A stretch of DNA of 64,000 bases from Perca fluviatilis. Taxonomy: Eukaryota; Chordata; Actinopteri; Perciformes; Percidae. The notes under the pieces were generated by a model, which was not told where the DNA came from, did no database searches, and worked only from the letters and a program-made list of their open reading frames with translations. Where the stretch lies: positions 17,873,724-17,937,723 of the forward strand of contig NC_053114.1 of assembly GCF_010015445.1 (NCBI RefSeq). Direction: 5' to 3'. The position numbers were made by a program, and so were the translations under genes. Position 1 is the first letter of the stretch. Each line of letters opens with the position of its first letter. Below are positions 54,484-64,000 of this stretch, one piece after another.

Positions 54484-57400
54484 GCATGTGTTAGTCACAG
54501 TAGTGGTTATCCCATACAAAATAGGAGAAGCCATTTTGAATACATGAATCACTTAGGCTCTTGAGCTACACAGTAAAACAAGTTTGAACTAGTATTGAAA
54601 GTTTGGTCAGATTCTTTAGTCTTTTTTAATTTATTCTTTGATCATTTCTAATACGGCTTTGTTTAATTTTACAGTAATTAGGCAAAGTTCTCAGAGAGCG
54701 GTTTGTGACAGCATTATGTAGTGATGCAATGAGAGAAATGTATCATATTTGGTTGACCATAAAAATGTGTTTGTTTCAAAATTTATTTTAAAAGGTATCA
54801 GGTATTGCCATCCCATAATGTGCTTCTGCGTTTACCTGACGCGAGTCTTGGTGAACCAAGGCTCATCCCCAATAGAAGGCACAGCTGTGTCCATGAGGGG
54901 GTGGGACTTGATGAATTGCAGGGTATCGTCCGGAAACTCGATGGAGCTCTTTAAGGACGCAGCTGGACCATGACCTGCACAGCACCCGGGTCTAGGATGG
55001 AGGGCGCGCACGGAACACAGGGCAAAAGGTCAAAGGTCAGCCTATACAATCACACACCAGGGAGTAATAATAGTGTGTGTCGAAATGGATGAAAACTGCA
55101 ACGAGTGGAGTGGAGCAGGTGCTTATTAGGATCACATAAAGGCCTCAGCTGGAAACATAAAATATACATATGCATGGTTATCCTCCATTAATGATTTACT
55201 GGGGTAATGAGGTGCTTCGTGGACTTTGTGTTTTGGACACAGGGCAGGGCTACAAATATACGTGCTGATTGTAAACAGGTTAAATATGCAACGCATTTAA
55301 TTATGCCTAATTAATTATTTAATCATCAGCAGATGGTGAATGTGTGTGGGTCAAAGCTAATAACTTGGTCCATTTACTAGTGAAAAAGATTTGATTTCAT
55401 TGGGTTTAACCTGGAGGAAGAAGGATTAAGAAAATTGGAAAAACTGTCCGGTGGTAAACAGCTGCTGAGTCAAGCACCACCTGCTAATGAATAGCCATGT
55501 TTAAAATATGAATTTTTTTTTTCTTTTTCTTCACATTCTCTGTATGGTTTGGAAGGTTTAGAATTTGGAAAGTTTGAAGGGAAAAATAAAGTTTAATCCT
55601 TACCGAGGTTTGGGCAGCTTCTCCTCTGGAAATGGAGTCCACACAGAGTCAGGAGTCTTCTGCTCTTTGAATCGACCCCAGAATACTTTCTCTATGTCGG
55701 CCATGGAGAAGGCGCACACTGCTGACCCTGGGATACTGTAGAGAAAGAAAAACCTCAATGTATCATCCATATATGACTCCGAAATTTCTTATTTCTGTCC
55801 TCGGCATTGGTTACTTTAACAACTAACCGCATCCACTGCTCACCTGTTCATCTGCGTGGTGAACACACCCACCACCGAGGGAACTCCGTTGATGTCGATG
55901 ATGTCAGTGATGGACTGAAGCACATCGAAGTAGAAGAAGGACTCCCCTGGCACTGAACAATTCAGCCTTGCCTTTACAAAAGATGTCCAGTGCTTCTCCA
56001 GCACCCGCTGTGACCCACCGACATCATTCTTACAGATCCGGGCCACACGGGAATATACAACCTGCGAGGAGAAGGGGTTTAAGAGAGGACAATGTCGGGT
56101 GGAAGAGGAAGGCAGCTGAGTGAACGTCACTAAAAACACTTTAACATGTTGAATAATGCATCTCTTCTACCCTGTAGCAATTCGGTACAGACGACTTAAC
56201 AAACACACACTCTCGTCTTTAACTTTGTGTGTAGAGATTGTTCACCCTGACTGAAGACATCTGACGACCTTGACTGGCCCAATGCAGCACCATGTGAATG
56301 TGTGTTTGATTGCACTCTTTACCAAAGCTTAGAGTATAAATGAAGTGTGTGAAGCAGTTGGCTTTGACAGTTTTAATTATTTACCAGTGCAAACCTCCAT
56401 CAGAGGCCAGGTGTCACCCAAGCATTAGTAGGGTTGAAATATTTATTGGCTGGTGGCTGATGGAGGATGCTGGCTTCCTGCGGCTCGGCCAGACCCCGTT
56501 AAGGATGAGGCGTGGTCAAATCTGAAGTTGGCCTCCAAACGCTGAACATCCTAATGCCCTCTGCGTGTGACGTAGGTGGCAGACCCAGAGCGCACATCTC
56601 CGTGAGACAAAGCCTCTCACGGTGTAATGGTTTTACATTAGTAGAACATTCCCAGCGAACGCTGGCTGTTGAAATTCGTTGTGTATTCTATGCAATGTAC
56701 TGTCATCGCCTGAATGGGCCCTATTACCGCTGTGGCCATTTGTTGGCAAAAACACATGCACTGAGGGAGGTGTAAGCATTTTTTTGGATAAAGGCCTGCT
56801 TACTGTATCTGTCTGGAATATGTAATGCTTTTATAAACGGCAAGTGCGCTGTCTTACCTTGCCCAGATTGCTGTGCTCCACTGCAATCTCTCGGTAGAAA
56901 AAGTACACATAATTCCCATACTCTGCTGCGTGCAGGAAATGAGGTTCTAAAGGGAGAGACAGAAGCAGAGAGTTGAAGTGTATTTCTGCACCGTCACCAC
57001 CACTGCGCATGTTGAATATTTTAGGGATTTGTACAAGGCGGTATATGACTGGGGGTGACCTAGATTGCCTGGGAGAGAACAGGCCATATCCCCATGGAGC
57101 TTGGCAAGGCAGGAGATCTCTCTATCACTCCAACAACAGCTCTGACAGCCACGCACATACGTGCACCATGGGCATTTAGCTAGCTGGCAGGTAGCACGTG
57201 TATCTTGAGGAAAGCAAAGGGAAAGATAAATAAAGACTGAGAGTGATGAAGAGGCAATCGCTTACCTTTCAGCCATTTGGAGTCATATTTGATGGTCCTT
57301 AGGGCTGATCCATCACCCATACTGCGATAGATGACAGAATCACTGGCCTGGAAGTCGGCTACAGTTGCCGAATACAGCTTCCCTTCTAAAACACAAAACA

Positions 57401-60400
57401 AGGAGTACATTCACCAAAAATTAGGATACATTACTCTTCAATGCTTTGTTTCTTCTTATTTTTTTAAAGGCTTGACTGGCTGAGTTGTTATCGCTGCAGG
57501 CACAGTTTTACTGTGGCCAAGACACTGAGGTGATGAGAGCATAAGTAGGAATCCATTAGTTCTTCTTCAGCAGGACTAACTATGTGTGTGGGCGAAGTGT
57601 GTGTTTGACTCTTACCAGCGAAAAGGGCAACGTTGGTTTGCTTGGAGTCGAATGGGCACCGTGCCAGTCCATTGATCTCCTCCCCATCAAACTCGAGGTT
57701 ATCCAGCTGAAGGGAAACACACCAATCACCCACACATTAAAAACATTTCATCAAGGGACACAGTGCAAACGAACACACTAGAAACACTAGCACGCACATG
57801 AATCATTCAAACAAGTCTAGTTTATTTAACTAGAAATTAAAATGAAGGGTGCGTTACTCAAATTACTTTGAAGAGCATTTACACAACAGCATCTGTGCAC
57901 ATCTGAGCGTGCAAGGCCCTGGCACTGGATACTCACCCTGTAGTATCTGCACATGGGGTTGAAGCCGTTGGTACCGCAGATGAACACCAGGTCATCGTTT
58001 CTGGGAACCAGCACTTTGATAAAGTTGTGGCACTCGTCCTGAACACAGACAAAAAACCCGGGACCGCGGTTTTAGAGGCAGACAGCTTATCTGCTCACAT
58101 GTTTAAGCCTCTGTCCGCATGGTGGAATGTAAAACAAAAGGTGAATGGCTTTTTTTGTACGTACTCTGTGTTTTCCCTTGACGGCACACATGTCTCTGTC
58201 AGCTTGGCCCGATCGCCATGTCAGCTTCTGTGAAAACCAACACGGAGCATTAGACACACGCACGGCACACTAAGACATACGCTCGCACACACTCGCTCAT
58301 GCACACGCACGCACAGTCCTCCCTTTTCCACTCTCTCATTTTACAACCTGTCCAGTGTGTGATGAATTGCTCTGTATTTTCTATGGAGCCCTTTTAGTGT
58401 TTGTGGATTGAGAGAGCAGCTTGTGGCGAGAATCTTACCCGGTAAGGAATGATCTCATTCCTGTAGGATTCTCTCAGACTGACCAGGTACACCTGATCTC
58501 TGTGGACAGACAGCAACAAAACACACAGCTCCGTAACACTGCACAACCAGGAATACAACTCCTTTTCAATTTTTCTGTATTAAAAATTAAACTGGGGTGT
58601 TTATTATTAATATAGTTTTTTTTTTTTTTAATAAATGCGTAAAATTCTCATTAAAAATGAATTCAGGTCTCAATTTCAAAAATACAATTTCCAGAAAATT
58701 TACTATGCAGTATATTTTAATTCTTAGATGAACTCTGGTGAATAATCAGCAGCTCATTTGCATTGTTTTCCCCAAATGTTTTTTTTCGGAATTGCACTTG
58801 TCATTAGAGGATCTCATTTACTGTGACCTATGGTTTCAGCCTCTTCTTGCGGCGGGAAACGCACAACATTTTTAATTCGCAATAATATAGAAAATCTGAG
58901 GGACATAGGTTTAAACCAATCTCTCCTTTTTTTAAACCTGGGTAGTCTGTCAAAACCTGAAAAACCTGAAAATAATGACACTAATATAACTATATAGTTA
59001 ATTTAAATGTTTGTATTATGTGAACGGAAAACAGGGTGTGGCAGGGTTGAGGCATAGTGAATTCGTTTTTTGTTTTTATGCAACTGCCAGTTGATGCAAC
59101 TGCCCTATGAAAACCTGAATATCCTCTCTGATATACCATTTTACATGACAACCACTTATTGTTTTGATTATATGTTGGCTATAAAAATGTAATAAAAGCA
59201 GTGGGGATCACATTTTATCAACCCCTAGAGAACAACATTTCGCTTCACTTTTAGTAAAAACGTGAATAACCCAAACTGGCAAAAGGCGGATCTACCTGAC
59301 AACAGTGATACATGTGGCGGTGATTACAGGGACTCCAGAGGTAGGAGTTTTATACTGTAGATGTCGAGTTGATTTCCTGCTACAATATTAGTGCTGGTGG
59401 TCAGATTAATCCCAGTGCCCATAAATACCAAAAAGACATGTAAAGATGCCAAGAAATCCCTGACAGAGCGTCAAGCCGACATGATAGACGCCTTTCCTTG
59501 GATCAATACTGGCAATATACATCAAATGCAGGCCTAGAAGCCACAGATCCAATAACACTAAGAGCTTCTCCACCCCCCCCCGCCTTACGCCACTGTTTAC
59601 CTGCCAAGGAGTGACTGAGTTTATTGGTGTGGGGGATGTGTGAAAGAGAGAGTGATACAGATAGTGTGTATGTGTGTTGAGTTTACCTGCCAGCGATGAA
59701 CAGAGTGTCCTGTATCTTGGTCATCAGCTGAAAGTCAAGGCGATGCTGCGACTCGTTGCCAGAGGGCCTGCCTCTGAACACAGGGTACCTCCTTGAAACT
59801 GTGCAGAAATCACACACGCACACATACTGTTAATGGAAACTTGTGGTAGACGCAGACACTTTTGCACGGATAAACCACACTCACATCTTGCTATATTTAA
59901 CTGTACTGATTAGAAATAAGTATGCTGTGTGTGCTTTACACAAATCCTCCTGCGATTAAGGTAAAGGCAAGGACCCCTTGGCTGAAAGAGAGACAGAGCG
60001 GACACCCACTACATATTGTATAAAATTAAGTTGCATATTAAACTGAGCCTACAATAATGTGTAGGGTGGCCTAAAGCCTTTATACATACCTATTTTTATG
60101 GTGCATACAATACTAAGCTAATAATAATTGACTTATTGATATATATTTATACATTATGTTTTAATGTTAAACATACATGTAGCACAGTGGATCCTTGAAG
60201 TCCACTGTAACTGTATCTGTGGATGGCTACCTTAGTTACAGCCGGTCATCAATATTGTGTAAATAAAAAAAGTAGGCCCATTTGTCTTGGCTATTAAAAG
60301 GTTGGACTTATTTTTATGTATATTTTAAGTTATATTTTAAGTTTTGAAAACAAAATGATAAAACCATAACTTGGTGGCCCCCCCTACAGTAACTCTGAGG

Positions 60401-60888
60401 ACCCTCTAAGGGTCCCGGACCCCATGTTGAATAGCTCTGCGTTAGATAAAGGCTGCCTATGTCAGCACATCTCTCTGTTCTTCCAGTACATCACAGAGAT
60501 GCAAATGAAATCCACTTAATGCTCCAACTGACCATACAGCAGATTGATTGCATTACTATGAATATGGCATGCTGGTGTGCTAGTGTCTGAACTGCTGACG
60601 CGACTAGAAGAAGGAGGCTGCCGGTATTTGTCTTTATTCCACGTGTGACTGGAGTGAGTAAAGTGTATATTAAGGATAGTTGTTGACTCTTCCAGTAATG
60701 TTGCAGCAGTTCTAATCTCTACCCACGCCTCCGTTGAACTCATTTGCATGCCTGTACTCACAGTGTGCGTCAACGACATCGAGGGCCACGGTGTCCTCGG
60801 GGAAGCTGACTGCGAGGAGAGTGCGTGAGGCTGTCAGCAGCAGCAGCAGCAGCAGCTCACTGAGCAGAAGCGCAGCTCTCTGGCCCAT
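49369..60888 (-). CDS. sema6d: sema6d, transmembrane semaphorin 6D (all 19 coding exons)
   Basis: Exons: 60762-60888, 59687-59798, 58439-58499, 58165-58227, 57937-58038, 57616-57706, 57266-57385, 56858-56946, 55844-56061, 55604-55735, 54836-54991, 54216-54389, 53749-53889, 53438-53515, 53259-53317, 52616-52672, 51920-52102, 50625-50866 and 49369-50496. All have GT-AG borders, phases agree, and they sum to 3333 nt (1110 residues plus stop). Layout: signal peptide (about 1-26), sema beta-propeller (about 50-510, with [30 protein letters not shown]), PSI domain with DPYCGW (536-541), a variable linker, one membrane helix (about 671-696) and a 414-residue Pro/Ser-rich tail ending [11 protein letters not shown]...NKYSY. 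Human SEMA6D, as I recall it, is collinear at about 1073 residues. The family binds class A plexins in axon guidance and heart morphogenesis, and the tail supports reverse signalling. Teleosts may keep two copies; which one this is cannot be told here. Confidence 0.97.
54392..54482. repeat. (AC)45 microsatellite abutting the sema6d exon 12 acceptor
   Basis: About 90 bp of pure AC. On the gene strand it is (TG)45 and runs directly into the AG of the exon 12 acceptor (54390-54391), taking the place of a polypyrimidine tract. Confidence 0.97.
60835..60855 (-). repeat. Coding (CTG)7 run in the sema6d signal peptide
   Basis: Seven consecutive CTG codons encode a seven-leucine stretch in the hydrophobic core of the signal peptide. 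As a triplet repeat it can change length without breaking the frame. Confidence 0.95.
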
Positions 60889-60936
60889 GGCTGCTCACAG
60901 ACGACACTTCCTGTTTCACTCTAGTGGAGATGTTAC
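60889..60936 (-). other. sema6d 5' UTR exon segment
   Basis: Sequence between the start codon and a good acceptor (TGTTTCCAG, then GTAACATC) ending at 60937. It shows that at least one upstream non-coding exon exists, which I could not locate in the remaining 3 kb. Confidence 0.6.
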
Positions 60937-61837
60937 CTGGAAACACACACAAAATCCATGCTTTTGTTGCTTGACGTGTCATACATTTCGTGTTATATTT
61001 AACCTTCCGCTGCAAACTGTAGTCTTATGAGCCAAATCCTAACCATTTGGTTACCTCAGAACAATGAGGGGAAAAAAAGGACAATTTCCACTGTGAAGTT
61101 TTCCTTTTCTCGTTGATACCCACTACATTAGTGAAATAGAAACATAAGGCACACAGAATGCCCTCTCAGGCATATTGATGACTGAGCTCTCAGTGGCAGT
61201 GCTTGGCGTTTCCCCTATACCTCTCCCTCTATCTGCTGTCTAAGGGAAGGTCAGCCAAGTGACCGGTGGGGTGTCTCGGTGTGTGTTGGATGCAGCGGAA
61301 GTCCACTCTGTTAGAAATGTAGCGGGCCTGCTGTCTCTGTACATCTGTGCTCTGATTGGTTTGTCCCGGGCGAGGCTCAACACTAATCAGCACATTGCAA
61401 CTTCATCAGCATCACTGGTGTAGCCTCTGCTCTGACCTTAGCTGACTTCTATTAGCGCTCTGTTGGCTGTTATTGCTCCAGCCTTTCCGTAGGGTGGGGG
61501 CGCTTTATTGCAGTGCAGTGAATCATCATCTTTGTTCTAGGAGGATCAAGTCATGTACATTTTTGTATAGTATACATTTTTGTTTGTACTGCATCTGATT
61601 GTAGACATGACACACCAGCAACTACATTGGTAATAATTCATTGTGGGAGTGGCAGGAGTTTAGTGTGTATGTTAGTGCGCAAAGGAGTGCTTTAGAGACA
61701 GACTGTGTGCATATTAATGATCGGTGTACATTCAAATATTTATAAGGCAAACAAATTATTCATGCAGGCAAAGCCTGAACGGATATAAACAATTTACCGG
61801 GAGACGTCACACAGGCAGAGGGATGGATTAGCTGGGT

Positions 61838-61840
<3 letters not shown>

Positions 61841-61910
<70 letters not shown>
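61841..61910. repeat. (CA)35 microsatellite
   Basis: 70 bp of uninterrupted CA upstream of sema6d. Confidence 0.95.
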
Positions 61911-61913
<3 letters not shown>

Positions 61914-63620
61914 ACTCTTTCAAATGGTGTAATGCAACGATTAATGCATGTGCACGTACACAAACATACACAGACACACACACAGTATTGACTCATTTTT
62001 CAATTAGCCCCAAAGCACACCTGCTCCAGTGCTGTCTGCGGGCCCTGCCTGCCAAGCCATTAGTGCTTTGATTGATCCACACAGGAAGCATCACAGATCA
62101 GTGGCCAGAAAAGGCAATCTATGGACTTTACCTTAGAATTGTAGCCATGTGAAAACTTTGAAACACACAATCTGCCCACTTTCATCTTGTAAAGGGCTGT
62201 TAAAATAATAATAATAATAAAATCTTTCCAAACACTTAGTTTAAAACACTAAATGAACTGTAATGTACATGGTTGTCAAGTAGAAAAATTATGAGGCATG
62301 AGGTGTTTACCTGACAGCGACAATACACATCAGCATGTCAGCCTTTTGTCAGTGTATGTGGAGTATATAATACACAATTTGGCTGCACTGTCTTGAAGCC
62401 TATGTTGATATAAAGCGCACTGTGTGTTTTCCAGGGACTTAATAATCCAATTTTGGTACGAGCAGTTCCCGTACGATGATGTGTCACTAAAAATAACGGA
62501 AGCGGTGGAGATGGAAGCAGAGTAATGCCAACGTGTTTAGTCATAAACCGTGTGTAATCATGGCTATTCAGCACTCTGTGGGATACTGAGGCCTTTGCAA
62601 GAGCAATGGTAATGCAAGGGTAATGTAACGCTTCATCTCAATTAGTCCACTTAATAGTTAAATTACAAGTTTGATATTTTGACACAATAAAAATATTTAA
62701 TGAGGGCCTATATCTTCCAAAAACTACGACATCAATGATGCTGGAGCAGTCCATATACTCTAATCTAGATACAAATGAATCTAGTCTGGACACAAACGAT
62801 CCACAGATCTATGCACACAGGCTCCCAGATCTATACAGAAGAACGTCGTCAGCAACTTAAATCTAGATGAGACATGATGACACCGCTCTGCAAAGATAGG
62901 TTAGGTTAATTGATGTGTACCCGTAGGTAGAACTGGTCTGCAGTAAGACGAGGCATCCATCGTGACACACGGACACAGACAATACACAACCATGAATCAC
63001 AAAAACATGATAAAAGTACTTAAAGCTCCGATAATCACTAAAATCACTAAAAAGAGAGACAGTGGTGTTCCTTAAAAGCATAGCAGCTACTTTTTTAGTA
63101 CCTGGACACTCTCACAACGAGAAATGTGCTGTATTGAGGCCCAAGCAATAAATTGCGGAGTTTCTAGGAGAAGCCAGGGACAGGAATAGATACCAAATGC
63201 ACCACAATAGAGAATAAATCTATGAAAGGTAAATAAACCATGCTCCACATTTCAATTCTGTAGTGCTATCATACAGGCTGCAGGCTGTGCTTCCACTCCA
63301 AACGTGGCTGTGTTCACAGGTAAATAATTTCCTTGGTATAGTCAGAATTTAGAGTCCTGCTCTATATCCACAAAAAAAAAATTCCCTCACTAAACAATTC
63401 AGAAGAAAAGCACTCCAACAAGAGGCAGCTCCGATCTCCCATGATTCCTTGCGTGGTATTAGCCACACTGCGGAGGCGAAGGCTTTCCTCAGAAACTTTA
63501 ATGTAAAACAGAAACCGAAGACATCCAGAGGTCAGCGATCTAAAATTACTTCTCAATCTTTAGTGAGCCCAGCATGTTTTCTATTGACTATTCCTTTGCG
63601 CTCTCTGGTTCCTGCCCTCC

Positions 63621-63621
<1 letters not shown>

Positions 63622-63680
<59 letters not shown>
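63622..63680. repeat. (GT)n microsatellite
   Basis: About 59 bp of GT followed by GCGCACGCACGC, a GT/GC alternation prone to Z-DNA. Confidence 0.95.
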
Positions 63681-63684
<4 letters not shown>

Positions 63685-64000
63685 ACGCACGCAAACCTAT
63701 AGGCCTCAACAAGCCTAGAGATGCTGGGCTTGTCACGCAACTGGGTGCCACTCAGCCTTGCCTCACTCTACCTCTGTTATTACAGGCTTTTCAATGTTCT
63801 ACAACCACGCACTTTCCCTGCTGATGTTGTTGGCCCAGGCCCATGGTGTTTAACCCCGAGAGGGGGAGGGGGGTCTGGTGGATTGCTATTTCCACTGATG
63901 GTGGGTGTAGGGTTCTGTAGTCCAATTCTGGTAGTTACAGCTGAAGATTTAGTGTTCCAAGCTTAAAATGACAGATTAACACATATTCTCCTCTTAGCTG

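Larger units (their letters stand above)
60937..64000. other. sema6d upstream (5' intron or promoter region), no coding gene seen
   Basis: About 3 kb of non-coding sequence with two microsatellites. No protein-coding exon recognised. It probably belongs to a large 5' intron of sema6d, since the 5' UTR is spliced, with the promoter further right. Confidence 0.4.

Overview
The window reads as a teleost fish nuclear genome. It has vertebrate genes split by GT-AG introns, very dense CA/TG microsatellites, and fish-type mobile elements (hAT, Tc1, piggyBac-like, and LINEs of the Tx1/L1, I and Rex3/RTE groups, plus tRNA-derived SINEs). No bacterial-type operon, CRISPR array or phage-like module is present.

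Three host genes can be built from the sequence. (1) slc24a5 (the pigment gene 'golden') is on the minus strand at 1078-4874. Seven exons are in the window and the 3' end lies off the left edge. (2) An intronless RNF128/GRAIL-family E3 ubiquitin ligase is on the plus strand at 12951-14039. (3) sema6d is on the minus strand at 49369-60888. All 19 coding exons are present and splice in phase to 1110 codons plus stop. A probable long 3' UTR continues to about 46.6 kb, and a 5' UTR exon sits at 60889-60936. From memory of the human 15q21 map, SEMA6D and SLC24A5 are also neighbours there, which supports both calls.

Between the genes are about 35 kb (14-49 kb) of non-coding and mobile DNA: an I-clade LINE remnant (6.2-8.2 kb), hAT-type elements with 8-bp target duplications (10.2, 12.0, 20.6, 41.0 kb, and one in an slc24a5 intron), a 294-bp palindromic TTAA-flanked MITE (16.55 kb), a hAT element at 23.9-31.0 kb split by a nearly full-length L1/Tx1 LINE, a roughly 2.2-kb inverted-repeat element containing a 191-bp minisatellite (36.8-39.0 kb), a Tc1-like transposon (39.2-40.7 kb) and a 5'-truncated Rex3-like LINE (44.4-45.8 kb).

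The three genes do not form a pathway: one is a melanosomal cation exchanger, one a membrane E3 ligase, one an axon-guidance ligand. I found no convincing undescribed system. The most useful observations are splice sites built out of TG repeats in both multi-exon genes, the intronless ligase, and the datable nests of mobile elements.
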